Shown here: positions 25,606-35,246 of the stretch, in pieces
How the letters are laid out: every line of letters begins with the position of its first letter
How positions within the stretch are numbered: the first letter of the stretch is position 1
Assembly (NCBI GenBank): GCA_938045195.1
Contig: CALINC010000139.1
Span: forward strand, 40,977 to 104,976
Origin: an uncultured Treponema sp.
Lineage (GTDB): Bacteria > Spirochaetota > Spirochaetia > Treponematales > Treponemataceae
Reading direction: 5' to 3'
DNA length: 64,000 nucleotides
Made by a program: the position numbers and the translations under genes
Notes under the pieces: generated by a model
The model's input: the letters and a program-made list of their open reading frames with translations, nothing else
The model's database searches: none
Told to the model about the DNA's origin: nothing

Positions 25606-27918
25606 ATGTCTGAACAGCTATCTAAATTTAGAATTAAACAGGGACGGAAAGTTTTTGATGCTTACAACGGAATAAATTCATTTTCGTTTGCACTGGTTAC
25701 GGGAAATACGATTACTCTCTACGCAATGGCACTTAATGCAAGCAGCACCGTTATCGGGTTATTAACGGCTTTTATGTATATGTGTTATTTTACATTGCCG
25801 TTAGGAAAACTTGCCGCCCGCAGATTTACAATTGTACAGACTTTTTGTTATACATGGTTTTTGCGCAACCTTTCGCTTTTGCCTATTTTGAGCGTGCCGT
25901 ATTTTTATTTTGCGCAAAACAATGAAGCTGCCATTTTTATGCTTCTCCTTGCGGTAGCATTATTTAATTTTTTCCGCGGAGCAGGGATAATTGCAAATAA
26001 TCCCGTTATCAGCCTTTTATCGCCCGGGAAAGATAGAAATTCATATATCGTTCGTATTTCGCTTACCAATAATGCCGCAACTTTAATTGCAATTATTTTC
26101 TTGACGGTCTATTTGCATATCGCAACTCAAAACGGAATTCATTTAATTTCTACATATAATATCACGGCAATTATCGGAATTATTACCGGTTTTGCAGCTT
26201 CCACTCTTCTATTAAAACTGCCCGATCCTGAACTCGAAGACAAGCAAAGAAAAATTCTTGAAGCAAAAGCCGAAGGTAAAAGCAAAAAAGAAATTAGAAA
26301 ACTTAAATGGGGAGCGTCTTCGGCAGAGACAAGCGGATTTTTTTCCAGTGTAAAAGAAGCTCTCTGCGAAAAGAATTTCCGCATTTATTTATTTTCTTTT
26401 CTTATTATTCAATTTGGAATAAGTTTGGCACGCCCGTTTATTATAGTTTACGGAAAAGCCGTGTATTCAGTTCCCGATAATTTAATAATAGTTTTATCGC
26501 TGGCATCTACTACAGGCTCTCTTTTAGTAGGTCTTTTAATGAGACTTTTAATTGACCGGATGGGTGCGAAACCTATGTATATCATTTTTACGGCTTTAAG
26601 TGTTACCGCTCTCATTCCTGCAATTATTGCACCCGCGCAAGGAATATGGACGGCATCTTTTATATTTTTAATTTTATTTTCCGTTTTTGTGAATATGGGT
26701 TTTTCCGCACAAATAGATGCTGCACAGGCATATTTTTTTGGTATAACGCCGAATAAAGCGGTTATAAATTTAAGCATGCTTTATTTTATCGTACTGGGAA
26801 TTACCGGTGCGGCAGGTTCGGTTTTGGGCGGACAGCTTTTGGATATTTTTTCTGCAAGGGGCTTTACAAATTTAAGCGCATACAGGTTATTCTTTTTAAT
26901 AATTGTAGGCTGCATTTTATTTGGGATGCTGTTTCAATCCAAACTTTTAAATTTAGGAGGAAGACATGTTAAAGAAACGCTCGCTGTAATTTTTTCTCCG
27001 CGTGATATGAAAGCCTTAAACCTTTTATATAAATTGGATACAAATGAAAATTTAAAAACCGAAGAAAAAATTTTAGAAGAACTGACGGCAGTAGCTTCAA
27101 CTGAAGCTGCGGATAAATTAAATCAATATTTACACTCTCCGCGTTTTTCAATTCGATATTCTGCACTGAATGCGTTAAAAAAACTTGAACGGCTTTCTTC
27201 CAGAAATAAAGAAGCTCTTTTAAATGAATTGGAATATGGAGAATTTACGACGGCAGCAATTGCAGCAAAAACGCTTGCACATTTTAAAGTTTACCAAGCG
27301 GTTCCGCTTTTGCGCAAAGCCCTAGAAAGCAGCGACTATCTTTTAGCGGGCGAAGCAATGCTTGCTCTTGCGGAATTAAACGATACGGCTTCTCAATTTA
27401 AAATTTCACAAATTATTTCCAAAACGGAAAACCCGAAGCTGCTTCTTTCAGGTATTGAAGCTATGGAGATTTATCATTCGGTAACTTCAATTCCGCTTAT
27501 ACTTGATATTTTGCGTAGAGAAACTTTGCCCGCTCATATTGAGGATGAAGCTTATTTGGTATTAGCTTCAATAATGAAAATAGAAGAAGGCTTTTATTAT
27601 GTATATGACCGCTTTAAAAATGAGTCTAAAGTAACCGCTGCAATTTTAAGCGATGTTCTTGACGAAGCTTTTGCAAAGCGTAAACGTCAAGATGCGGAAT
27701 TAAAAAAGCTCCTTTATGATTTTTCGGCAGAGGCTAATTTCGATTCTGAATTTATAAAATGGGTTTTAAATTTCGGAAACGAAGCACTAGGCGTAAATAC
27801 GGCACTGCTTCTTAGCGTTGTAATGGATATAGAACTCGTAACAAGCAAAGCCTTTAGATTTTTCTTATGTTATTGGGCTGCGTGTATTTTTCAAAATCCT
27901 AAACTTGCAGAAATGTAA
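25606..27918 (+). CDS. MFS transporter fused to a C-terminal HEAT-like repeat domain
   Basis: The protein has 770 aa from ATG 25606. Residues ~1-460 are a major facilitator-type membrane domain with about 12 hydrophobic spans and a charged cytoplasmic loop between the halves (EDKQRKILEAKAEGKSKKE). Residues ~480-770 have no membrane spans and read as paired amphipathic helices typical of HEAT/armadillo repeats (LNALKKLERLSS, ALLNELEYGEF, AKTLAHFKVY, AGEAMLALAELND). The fusion suggests that a cytoplasmic scaffold binds a partner or senses substrate. The substrate is unknown. No ribosome site is visible. Its stop is 3 bp from the convergent receptor gene. Confidence 0.85.
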   Translation: MSEQLSKFRIKQGRKVFDAYNGINSFSFALVTGNTITLYAMALNASSTVIGLLTAFMYMCYFTLPLGKLAARRFTIVQTFCYTWFLRNLSLLPILSVPYFYFAQNNEAAIFMLLLAVALFNFFRGAGIIANNPVISLLSPGKDRNSYIVRISLTNNAATLIAIIFLTVYLHIATQNGIHLISTYNITAIIGIITGFAASTLLLKLPDPELEDKQRKILEAKAEGKSKKEIRKLKWGASSAETSGFFSSVKEALCEKNFRIYLFSFLIIQFGISLARPFIIVYGKAVYSVPDNLIIVLSLASTTGSLLVGLLMRLLIDRMGAKPMYIIFTALSVTALIPAIIAPAQGIWTASFIFLILFSVFVNMGFSAQIDAAQAYFFGITPNKAVINLSMLYFIVLGITGAAGSVLGGQLLDIFSARGFTNLSAYRLFFLIIVGCILFGMLFQSKLLNLGGRHVKETLAVIFSPRDMKALNLLYKLDTNENLKTEEKILEELTAVASTEAADKLNQYLHSPRFSIRYSALNALKKLERLSSRNKEALLNELEYGEFTTAAIAAKTLAHFKVYQAVPLLRKALESSDYLLAGEAMLALAELNDTASQFKISQIISKTENPKLLLSGIEAMEIYHSVTSIPLILDILRRETLPAHIEDEAYLVLASIMKIEEGFYYVYDRFKNESKVTAAILSDVLDEAFAKRKRQDAELKKLLYDFSAEANFDSEFIKWVLNFGNEALGVNTALLLSVVMDIELVTSKAFRFFLCYWAACIFQNPKLAEM

Positions 27919-27921
27919 CCG

Positions 27922-29769
27922 CTAATCCGTTTTTATTTTGCTTAATTCATTATTAAGCTCATTAAATGCTGCAAGGCTTTCTTGTGTTAATGTATGTGTG
28001 CTGTTTACCGCCTCTTGAATTTTAATTAGTCCGGAAGCCATATCGGTCATTGCATTGGCGATATCTTCTGTAGAAGAAGCAAGGTTATTCATCTCATGCG
28101 AAACTTCTTTACTTCCTGAAAGCATAGACGAAGAACCTATCTTTACATGATTTGTTATTTCATTTATTTCCTTGATTGAATCTAGAACTTGTTCGCCGCC
28201 TGTACTTTGTTCTTTCATCTTAGTATAAATAACCTCTTCTTGAGCCTTAACGCTTTCTATCAGTTCAAAAACTTTGCTTACCTTGCTGTCGGCAATATTT
28301 GACTGCCCTGCAATTTGTTCAATTTGCATTTTTAAATTTTTTAATACGGTAGAAATTTGTTTTCCCTGCATACTGGATTCTTCAGCCAATTTTCTAATCT
28401 CATCTGCAACAACGGCAAAGCCTTTTCCTGCGTCGCCTGCATGAGCGGCTTCAATAGCTGCATTCATTGCCAATAAATTTGTTTGGCTTGCAATATGCTG
28501 AATAATCGCACTTGCTTCGAGTAAACCGTCAGAGGCTTCACTCATTTGGCTCGCCGCTTTTGCCGCATCTTTTGTAATAATGGCAACGGTTTCCGATTCT
28601 TGTTTTAAATTAGCAATAGCAGCTGCATTTTTTTCCAATATAGATGTTGTATTTTTTATGTTAGAAACCATTTGTTCGATAGCAGAAGAAGATTGAATGA
28701 CCGTAGCAGACTGCGATTCGATATTTTCATCAAGAGTTTGAATACTTCCTACAATTTGTTCAACAGTCGATTGTGTTTGCATAACACTGCCGGTTTGTCC
28801 TATAATTCGCTCTTGGACAATATCTATCCCCTCGGCTATTTGTGTTGTAATATCCGCTGTAGAATTCATGGCGGCGGAAAGATTGCTATTAATTTCGTTA
28901 GAACGGTTTGATTTTGTTTTTACCATTGACAACAAACTTTTTGCACTTGCCGTATAGGTATTTAAATCTTTTATCGTTAAACCGAATTCATTTCGATAAT
29001 TTGCAATTAGAGATTGACCGGTATAATCTTTGTTTTTTAATTCCGTGATTTTTTTACGTATGGATAAAAGTGATAAACTTTGATTTTTTACCATTACTGC
29101 AAAATCTATAACTCCAACAATAATTGAAATAACGGAAAACGGTATTGTTCTTTTTACGGCGTTTGCCATACTCGTTATATTTCCTACAATATACAGCGGT
29201 CCCACAGAAACCATTATCGCTCCGCTCAGCGAGAAAAACGCAACTAAAACATTGCGCATCAGTAAACTCATTCCCAGCTGTGATTCGTCAAGCGGCAGAA
29301 ATTCTATCCATTCTTCATACACTTCTATAAAAATAATTGCAAATAATAATGCCGATAAAAAAACATGCCCTAAGTTTACCGTAATATAACTTAGTGCCCA
29401 TGCAGGGTTTGAAAAACCTCCCGTTTCAAAAAGCACTAAAACAGGTGTTAAAATTCCGATAGAAATAGGAATTATTTGAATTATAAGAGGATAAAGTCTA
29501 GCGGCTTTTACCGCTTTTTCCGGCTCTTTTTTAAAATTATATATTTGCTTCTTAAAGAAAATATATTCTGCAATTGAAACGGCAATAGCAAATACGAACA
29601 TCACATTATATGAGACAGTAGATAACATTCTTATCAGTTGATCTTTTTGTAAAAATCCCGTAAAAATAAATTGCACAATAGCGGAAAAAAATCCCGCAAT
29701 ATGAACTGCTAATGCTGTAATAAAAATTTTCGAAGATTGTTTCGGTGTATGGTCAAATCCTGTAGACAT
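27922..29769 (-). CDS. Methyl-accepting chemotaxis protein with multi-span membrane sensor
   Basis: The protein has 615 aa. GGGAGG lies 6 nt before the ATG. The N-terminal ~215 aa hold about six or seven membrane spans with short loops and no large periplasmic domain. A short linker leads to a cytoplasmic coiled-coil signalling domain with the tip core [20 protein letters not shown]. The sensor probably perceives a membrane or intracellular cue such as energy state or a hydrophobic ligand. The signalling domain closely matches the receptor at 13263, so the two share kinase partners. It has its own TTGACT-16-TATACT promoter. Confidence 0.93.
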   Translation of the reverse strand: MSTGFDHTPKQSSKIFITALAVHIAGFFSAIVQFIFTGFLQKDQLIRMLSTVSYNVMFVFAIAVSIAEYIFFKKQIYNFKKEPEKAVKAARLYPLIIQIIPISIGILTPVLVLFETGGFSNPAWALSYITVNLGHVFLSALLFAIIFIEVYEEWIEFLPLDESQLGMSLLMRNVLVAFFSLSGAIMVSVGPLYIVGNITSMANAVKRTIPFSVISIIVGVIDFAVMVKNQSLSLLSIRKKITELKNKDYTGQSLIANYRNEFGLTIKDLNTYTASAKSLLSMVKTKSNRSNEINSNLSAAMNSTADITTQIAEGIDIVQERIIGQTGSVMQTQSTVEQIVGSIQTLDENIESQSATVIQSSSAIEQMVSNIKNTTSILEKNAAAIANLKQESETVAIITKDAAKAASQMSEASDGLLEASAIIQHIASQTNLLAMNAAIEAAHAGDAGKGFAVVADEIRKLAEESSMQGKQISTVLKNLKMQIEQIAGQSNIADSKVSKVFELIESVKAQEEVIYTKMKEQSTGGEQVLDSIKEINEITNHVKIGSSSMLSGSKEVSHEMNNLASSTEDIANAMTDMASGLIKIQEAVNSTHTLTQESLAAFNELNNELSKIKTD

Positions 29770-29793
29770 AGATACCTCCCACTAAAACGTATC

Positions 29794-29821
29794 AGTATAT
29801 ATAAAATAAGAAAAAAGTCAA
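29794..29821 (-). promoter_or_regulatory. Promoter of the second receptor gene
   Basis: On the minus strand TTGACT (29821-29816) and TATACT (29799-29794) are 16 nt apart, about 25 nt before the ATG. Confidence 0.6.
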
Positions 29822-29851
29822 GAGCTTTATTATTTTTTTATATGTAAGTTT

Positions 29852-29889
29852 AAGGTAAACCGGTGAGCAAAACTCACAGGGGGTACCTT
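29852..29889. promoter_or_regulatory. Nested inverted repeat between divergent promoters
   Basis: AAGGTA ... GTGAG-caaaa-CTCAC ... TACCTT: an outer 6+6 and an inner 5+5 inverted repeat, all perfect. It lies upstream of both the receptor and rpmF promoters, so it should not be in either RNA. A DNA operator is more likely than a riboswitch. Confidence 0.5.
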
Positions 29890-29932
29890 TACTAAAATCA
29901 AGAAATGATTTACGGAAAACTATGTTAGCGGC

Positions 29933-29961
29933 TTGACTTTTTCCTTTTTTTTGGATATAAT
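29933..29961 (+). promoter_or_regulatory. rpmF operon promoter
   Basis: TTGACT at 29933-29938 and TATAAT at 29956-29961 with 17-nt spacing, a near-perfect sigma70-type promoter. ACTATGTTAGC at 29919-29929 just upstream recurs before the rex promoter. The ~90-nt leader can form TGTAAC/GTTACA and CGGG/CCCG stems and ends in a GGAGG ribosome site. Confidence 0.85.
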
Positions 29962-30057
29962 ATTTCCCTGTTTGTAGTACCTTGTAACTTTATATGGTTA
30001 CATGCGGGGTTTACCCGAATTTTAATTTGAGATACTTTTTGTATTGGAGGAATAAAA

Positions 30058-30246
30058 ATGGCTGTACCAAGAGCGAATACGTCAAAAGCTAGAACGCGCC
30101 GCCGAAGAGGCATTAATATGAGATTAAAAGCCCCGAACCTTGTTGAATGTTCGGGATGCGGAAACCTGATTATACCGCATCATGTATGCCCTAAATGCGG
30201 GTTTTACAAGGGAAAGCAAGTTGTCAATCCCGAAAAACTTGACTAA
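30058..30246 (+). CDS. rpmF: 50S ribosomal protein L32
   Basis: The protein has 62 aa. It has the L32 N-terminus MAVPRANTSKARTRRRR and a zinc ribbon with C31-x2-C34 and C44-x2-C47, so this is the zinc-binding (C+) form. It is part of the large ribosomal subunit. GGAGG precedes the ATG. The YceD (DUF177) gene that usually precedes rpmF is absent. acpP follows after 19 bp, the classic rpmF-fatty acid gene linkage. Confidence 0.97.
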   Translation: MAVPRANTSKARTRRRRGINMRLKAPNLVECSGCGNLIIPHHVCPKCGFYKGKQVVNPEKLD

Positions 30247-30265
30247 TTGAATATAAGGAGTTTTT

Positions 30266-30502
30266 ATGGACGATTTATTCAAGAAAATTCAAAAACTTAT
30301 TGCAGAGAAACTCGAAATTGATGAAGAAAAAATAACACTGGATTCATCTTTTAGACAGGATTTGGGTGCAGACAGCCTTGATACTTATGAACTTGTCTAT
30401 GCACTTGAAGAAGATATGGGCATAACAATTCCGGATGAAAAAGCAAATGATTTTGAAACTGTCCGAGATGCCTATGAATTTATTAAATCTCAACAGAAAT
30501 AA
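30266..30502 (+). CDS. acpP: Acyl carrier protein
   Basis: The protein has 78 aa, acidic. S37 in GADSLD is the 4'-phosphopantetheine attachment site, and the helices and DVxxxI-like ends fit ACP. It carries acyl chains in fatty acid synthesis in the cytoplasm. AAGGAG lies before the ATG. It sits between rpmF and rnc in one operon, an order seen in many bacteria. Confidence 0.97.
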   Translation: MDDLFKKIQKLIAEKLEIDEEKITLDSSFRQDLGADSLDTYELVYALEEDMGITIPDEKANDFETVRDAYEFIKSQQK

Positions 30503-30526
30503 GTTTATCTTTAAAGGACCTTGTAC

Positions 30527-31270
30527 TTGTTTCCATTTAAATCAGGTATAGAAAACAAAAGGAAGCAAGAACTCCTTGAGTTTCAAAAACAGGCGGGTCT
30601 CCGGTTTAAAGACCTCCGCCTGTTAAATCTTGCATTTCATCATAGGTCTTACTCTAACGAACACACTAATTTTCACGCAAATAATGAGCGTTTGGAATTT
30701 TTAGGCGATTCCGTGCTTGGGCTTGCTGCAGCTTCGTACCTTTATCAATCTTTTGAAGAAAAACCTGAGGGAGCGTTAGCAAAAATAAAAGCGGCGATAG
30801 TTTCGGAGGAGGCTCTTGCTAAAATAGCCTTAAAACTGAATATAAGCAAATTCTTGGTTTTAGGGCGCGGAGAAGAAATGTCCGGCGGCAGAGAAAAAAA
30901 AGCTATTTTAGCGGATGCTGTAGAAGCCGTAATAGGTGCATATTATTTAGATTCCGGTTTTAAATCCGCACAAAAATTCGTATTACATCTTTTAGCCGAT
31001 TCAGTCGATGCGGTTATGCGGAAAAAAGTTGCCGGCGATTATAAATCGGTTTTGCAGGAATTTATACAAAAGAAGTTTAAAACAATTCCCAAATATGAAC
31101 TTAAAAAGGTTACCGGTCCTGACCATAATAGGACCTTTTGGTTTACCGTACAAGTAAACGGTTCAGTGTACGGACCGCGTTCGGGTAGAACAAAAAAAGA
31201 AGCCGAACAAGCGGCAGCCGAACTCGCTTACGAAAATCTCTTTTCCAATCTTCCCGATAGCCGGCAGTAA
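30527..31270 (+). CDS. rnc: Ribonuclease III
   Basis: The start taken is TTG 30527 (247 aa), because AAAGGA ends about 9 nt upstream; TTG 30521 is also in frame but too close. The catalytic domain has the signature NNERLEFLGDSVLGL and later DAVEAVIGAYYLD. A C-terminal double-stranded RNA-binding domain covers about residues 170-245, with SGRTKKEAEQAAAELA. It cleaves double-stranded RNA and matures rRNA. It is the last gene of the rpmF-acpP-rnc operon. Confidence 0.96.
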   Translation: MFPFKSGIENKRKQELLEFQKQAGLRFKDLRLLNLAFHHRSYSNEHTNFHANNERLEFLGDSVLGLAAASYLYQSFEEKPEGALAKIKAAIVSEEALAKIALKLNISKFLVLGRGEEMSGGREKKAILADAVEAVIGAYYLDSGFKSAQKFVLHLLADSVDAVMRKKVAGDYKSVLQEFIQKKFKTIPKYELKKVTGPDHNRTFWFTVQVNGSVYGPRSGRTKKEAEQAAAELAYENLFSNLPDSRQ

Positions 31271-31273
31271 ATA

Positions 31274-31305
31274 ACCGTCTGTGCAGGATTTTATACCGTC
31301 TGTGC
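31274..31305 (+). promoter_or_regulatory. Two direct repeats, 21 bp apart, upstream of ABC exporter
   Basis: ACCGTCTGTGC occurs at 31274-31284 and again, identical, at 31295-31305, a period of exactly 21 bp (two helical turns). The exporter's -10 TATAAT (31337-31342) has no recognisable -35. The arrangement resembles tandem activator sites. Confidence 0.55.
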
Positions 31306-31336
31306 CGAAACCCGCCTTAAAATTAAAAAAAAAGTA

Positions 31337-31342
31337 TATAAT
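31337..31342 (+). promoter_or_regulatory. -10 element of the ABC exporter operon
   Basis: TATAAT lies 35 nt before the ATG. At 16-18 nt upstream the sequence is CGCCTTAA, not a -35 match, which suggests activator dependence. Confidence 0.5.
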
Positions 31343-31377
31343 ACCCGCATATTGAATTTTACTACAAGGAGTATTGA

Positions 31378-33183
31378 ATGAAAAGAGGCATAATTAAAAA
31401 TAGTTCATATTTATTAAAAGAGATTTATAAAACCGATAAAATTCTTTTATTTTTTATGATAGTGTATGTTCCGGTTAGTGTTCTGCTCCCTTTTACGGAA
31501 GCATACTTGCCGAGGGTCATTGTAAACACGCTTGAAGCAAAGTACGGCCTTTCCGTGTTTTTACGCAATTTTTTTATTATTGCAATCATTGCAAGTTTCC
31601 TCACAACAATAAAGCAGTATTTATCGCTCAGGCTCAATTTCCGAGGCGCACATCAGCGGACAAGACTGTTCACAAAACTCATTCAGATGCAGATGAAAAA
31701 AGCCTACTCAATAGTTTCGTCATCTACGGGAAGGCAGGCATATACCCATGCAATCTATATGGTAGACAATGACAATGCAATAGGACAGCAGTTTGCAATA
31801 AAAATAACCGAATTGTTTATTTCCATTACAGGTATTATCTTTTTTGGAATTTACATAATTTTAATTCACCCCTCCTTACTTGCAGTTACTTTTATTTCTG
31901 CCGCAGTCAGTTATTTTTACGGAAAGTACGAGGTAAAAAAGAAAAATGAAGTTGAAGAAAAATTAAAAAAAGAAAATTTAAAAATGACTTACCTTACAGG
32001 AAATGCCTGCGAAGCAAAAACTGCAAAAGATATTAAACTTTATAAAGTGCAAAATAAAATTATTGAATCGTTTAATTCTACATTAAAGTCGATTATAAAA
32101 TATAATTCAAGAACGCGAAGAATTAATTTTGTGGGTTCGATAATTTCGGGACTTTTTATTTTTTTACGCGACGGACTTGCATATTTTTATTTAACGCTTT
32201 TGTTTTTCCAAAATCGAATTACCATCGGCGGATTTATCTTTTTGTTTTCTATTATAAAATCGTTTTCAGATTGGCTGTTGGGAATTGTTGCGCAAATTAT
32301 CAGTTTACAAAAGGAAAGTTTATATATTGACTATTACCGTAATTATTTTGAAGAAAAAGACGGATTAAACCGCAGTAAAGGTTTGCCGCTCCCTGAAAAA
32401 TACGGCATTCAATTTAAAAATGTCAGTTTTAAATATCCTGATTCCGAAAAATATATTTTGAAAAATATTAACTTACATATTCATGACAAAGAAAAAATTG
32501 CAATCGTCGGTATCAATGGAGCTGGAAAAACAACGTTTACTGCTCTTATGATGAATTTACTACAACCGACCGAAGGAGAAATATTATTAGACGGTAAAAA
32601 TATAAATGAATATAACATCGATGATTATTATTCGTTATTTTCAAGTGTGTTTCAAGATATTTTTATGGTGCCTGCAACCGTAAAAGAAATAATTACCGGA
32701 ATACCGTTGGAAGATATTACTTGCATAAACGAAGAGCAATTCCGCTTTGCAATAAAAAAAGCCGGTTTGGAAAAAACGATTTCGGAATTACCGAATAAAG
32801 AAAACACGCATTTAGTAAAAGGCGTATATCCCGACGCTATTGATCTCTCCGGAGGACAGCAGCAACGCTTACTGCTTGCCCGAGCTTTATACAAAGATGC
32901 TCCGATTACAATTTTAGACGAGCCGACAGCAGCCTTAGACCCGATTGCAGAAAGCGAAATATATTCGGAATATAACAAAATGACAAAAGATAAAACGGGC
33001 GTTTTTATTTCGCATCGATTGGCTTCAACCCGTTTTTGCGACAGGATTATTTTGTTTGAAAACGGTGAAACAATAGAAGAGGGAACGCATACGGAATTGC
33101 TTAGTTTAAATGGAAGATATAAACAAATGTTCACTGCGCAAAGCAGTTATTATCAAGAGGAGAAAAACAATGAAAAAAATTAA
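31378..33183 (+). CDS. ABC exporter half-transporter, first subunit (intact)
   Basis: The protein has 601 aa. Five or six membrane spans are in the first ~320 residues, including an AKDIKLYK coupling segment. The ATPase domain has Walker A ending GAGKTT (K384), signature LSGGQ (490-494), Walker B ILDEPTAALDP and ISHR. All motifs are intact, unlike the paralogue at 8160. AAGGAG precedes the ATG. It overlaps the next gene by 14 bp, so the two make a heterodimer of the type exporting peptides, lipids or drugs. The substrate is unknown. Possible tandem activator sites lie upstream. Confidence 0.92.
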   Translation: MKRGIIKNSSYLLKEIYKTDKILLFFMIVYVPVSVLLPFTEAYLPRVIVNTLEAKYGLSVFLRNFFIIAIIASFLTTIKQYLSLRLNFRGAHQRTRLFTKLIQMQMKKAYSIVSSSTGRQAYTHAIYMVDNDNAIGQQFAIKITELFISITGIIFFGIYIILIHPSLLAVTFISAAVSYFYGKYEVKKKNEVEEKLKKENLKMTYLTGNACEAKTAKDIKLYKVQNKIIESFNSTLKSIIKYNSRTRRINFVGSIISGLFIFLRDGLAYFYLTLLFFQNRITIGGFIFLFSIIKSFSDWLLGIVAQIISLQKESLYIDYYRNYFEEKDGLNRSKGLPLPEKYGIQFKNVSFKYPDSEKYILKNINLHIHDKEKIAIVGINGAGKTTFTALMMNLLQPTEGEILLDGKNINEYNIDDYYSLFSSVFQDIFMVPATVKEIITGIPLEDITCINEEQFRFAIKKAGLEKTISELPNKENTHLVKGVYPDAIDLSGGQQQRLLLARALYKDAPITILDEPTAALDPIAESEIYSEYNKMTKDKTGVFISHRLASTRFCDRIILFENGETIEEGTHTELLSLNGRYKQMFTAQSSYYQEEKNNEKN

Positions 33184-35020
33184 CACCAATTCAATCGGTG
33201 AAATATTACGGTTTTCATATAAGACGGACAAAGTCCTTTTTATTTCTTTTATTATTAAAGAACTATCGCTGACTGTAAGTGTTTTTATTAACTTGTATTT
33301 GGTAAAATTAATTATCAATTCTTTAAGTGTGGGAAAAACACAAAAAGAAATTTTTATGTTTTGTTTTGCAGCACTTCTTTCTACATTTGTATTAAGTCTC
33401 ATTAGGAGGTTTACAAGCGAAACGGTTTCAACACATTACAAGACGGCATTATATAAACGGGATATTCAAATAAAGAAAAAGACAATGGAGCTTGATTATG
33501 AGTTCTTAGAAGATGCGGACATCCACATGAACATAAAAAAAATAAATCAGTTTGATAACTTTGGAAATTACGGCGTGTATCATATAATAAGAAATACAGC
33601 GGCACTAATTTCCGGCTGCATTACGCTGATTTTATCCGTTTGTTTTTCATTTAGACTTTTTGTTATTCATTCGGTTATTACGGCAATTCCTAATTGGCTG
33701 CAAAATTCTATCTTTTTATTTTTGTTTTTTCTTATTAATGCCGCTGCAATAAAATTCTTATCAACGATAAACGCGAAAATGCACAAACTAATGTCGGGAG
33801 ATATTTTGTTTATAAATAGTTTAGACTCTGCTTATATAAATATTACAGAAGATTATAAATCGGGTAAAGATATTCGAATTTACAATTATAATTTATTTAA
33901 TGCAGTTGTAGTAAATATGGAAAAGAATGTAACAAAGTTGTATAACGGTATGTCAAAAATAGTAACACATTCAAATGTACCAATCAGCTTAATGAATATG
34001 CTTGCACTTTTGCTTGTATATTTATATGCAGGCTTAAAAGGATTCGGAGGAGAAATTTTAGCAGGCGATGTTGTTCAGTATACGGGAACAGCCGTGCAAG
34101 CATCTTCTGCAATTATTGTTTTTATCAATGCGTTTTCTGCTTTTGCATTAAATAAAGAATACTTTAGTGTATTGTTCGATTATCTTAATTTGGATACCGG
34201 CAAATATCGCGGAACGCTTCCGGTTGAAAAACGGGATGACAATGAATACGAATTTGAATTTAAAAATGTCAGCTTTAAATACCCTAAGACGGAAAAATAT
34301 ATTTTAAAAAATGTAAATTTAAAATTTAAAATAGGAAAACGGCTTGCTATTGTCGGAATTAATGGAAGCGGGAAAACAACATTAATTAAATTATTGATTC
34401 GGCTTTATGATCCAAGCGAAGGAGAAATTTTATTAAACGGAATAAATATTAAAAAGTATGATTACGAAGAATATTTATCGCTTTTTTCAGTGGTATTTCA
34501 AGACTTTAAACTTTTTTCTTTTTCGCTTGCAGAAAATATTGCAGGTTCTTCAAATTACGATGCGAAAAAAATCGAATCTGTTTTACAAAAATCCGGCTTT
34601 AGTGAAAACTTAAAAAGATTTCCGAACGGTATTAAAACAAATCTATACAAAAATTATGAAAAAGACGGGATTGAAATTTCAGGCGGTGAAGCTCAAAAAA
34701 TTGCAATGGCACGAGCATTATATAAAGACGCTCCGTTTATCATTTTGGATGAGCCGACCGCTGCCTTAGACCCAATTTCGGAATTTGAAATTTACTCTAA
34801 GTTTGACGAAATTACAGGAGATAAAACAACGGTTTTTATTTCGCATCGGCTTTCGTCTTGCCGTTTTTGCAGCGACATTGCAGTATTTGATGAAGGTTCT
34901 CTGGTACAGTTCGGTTCGCACGAAACGCTGGTACACGACAAAAACGGCAAGTATGCACAGTTGTGGAATGCCCAAGCACAATATTATAAAACCGAAGAAA
35001 TTGAAAGATTGATGCGGTAA
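33170..35020 (+). CDS. ABC exporter half-transporter, second subunit (intact)
   Basis: The protein has 616 aa from ATG 33170, behind GAGGAG inside the end of the first gene. The membrane domain has a GKDIRIYN coupling segment. The ATPase has Walker A GSGKTT (K402), signature ISGGE (S504), Walker B ILDEPTAALDP and ISHR. The ISGGE variant and the LSGGQ partner suggest an asymmetric heterodimer, a common arrangement. It is the intact counterpart of the truncated gene at 9845. A terminator follows within 20 bp. Confidence 0.92.
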   Translation: MKKINTNSIGEILRFSYKTDKVLFISFIIKELSLTVSVFINLYLVKLIINSLSVGKTQKEIFMFCFAALLSTFVLSLIRRFTSETVSTHYKTALYKRDIQIKKKTMELDYEFLEDADIHMNIKKINQFDNFGNYGVYHIIRNTAALISGCITLILSVCFSFRLFVIHSVITAIPNWLQNSIFLFLFFLINAAAIKFLSTINAKMHKLMSGDILFINSLDSAYINITEDYKSGKDIRIYNYNLFNAVVVNMEKNVTKLYNGMSKIVTHSNVPISLMNMLALLLVYLYAGLKGFGGEILAGDVVQYTGTAVQASSAIIVFINAFSAFALNKEYFSVLFDYLNLDTGKYRGTLPVEKRDDNEYEFEFKNVSFKYPKTEKYILKNVNLKFKIGKRLAIVGINGSGKTTLIKLLIRLYDPSEGEILLNGINIKKYDYEEYLSLFSVVFQDFKLFSFSLAENIAGSSNYDAKKIESVLQKSGFSENLKRFPNGIKTNLYKNYEKDGIEISGGEAQKIAMARALYKDAPFIILDEPTAALDPISEFEIYSKFDEITGDKTTVFISHRLSSCRFCSDIAVFDEGSLVQFGSHETLVHDKNGKYAQLWNAQAQYYKTEEIERLMR

Positions 35021-35038
35021 AATAAACTGAAATTGTAA

Positions 35039-35073
35039 AAAACTATCACGGCAAATAGTGCCGAGATAGTTTT
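35039..35073 (+). terminator. Rho-independent terminator of the ABC exporter operon
   Basis: AAAACTATC pairs with GATAGTTTT and the inner CGGCA pairs with TGCCG, with a loop of AATAG and one mismatch pair, ending in TTTT. It lies 19 bp after the exporter stop. Confidence 0.8.
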
Positions 35074-35089
35074 AAACGGTTCAGTATAT

Positions 35090-35116
35090 GGCTATAGTAT
35101 AGACATAACTATAGCC
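35090..35116. repeat. Perfect 9-bp inverted repeat
   Basis: GGCTATAGT (35090-35098) and ACTATAGCC (35108-35116) flank a 9-nt loop, between the exporter terminator and the promoter of the next gene. It could be an operator or a second terminator without a T-run. Confidence 0.45.
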
Positions 35117-35180
35117 GGCATATAGATAAAATATTATCAGGTAATTTGTTATAAATCGGCTGCCCGTTTTTTTACATCTA

Positions 35181-35210
35181 TTGACCGGACAAATTAATTT
35201 ACAGTATAAT
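35181..35210 (+). promoter_or_regulatory. Promoter of the secreted Tiki/TraB-like gene
   Basis: TTGACC at 35181-35186 and TATAAT at 35205-35210, 18 nt apart, 36 nt before the ATG. Confidence 0.7.
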
Positions 35211-35246
35211 ACGGTAAAAATTATACTTGAAGAAGGAGTTGCTTGT

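Noticed and set aside
29852..29889. Riboswitch in front of the receptor or rpmF
   Set aside because: It lies upstream of both promoters, so it should not be transcribed from either, and it matches no riboswitch consensus I know.
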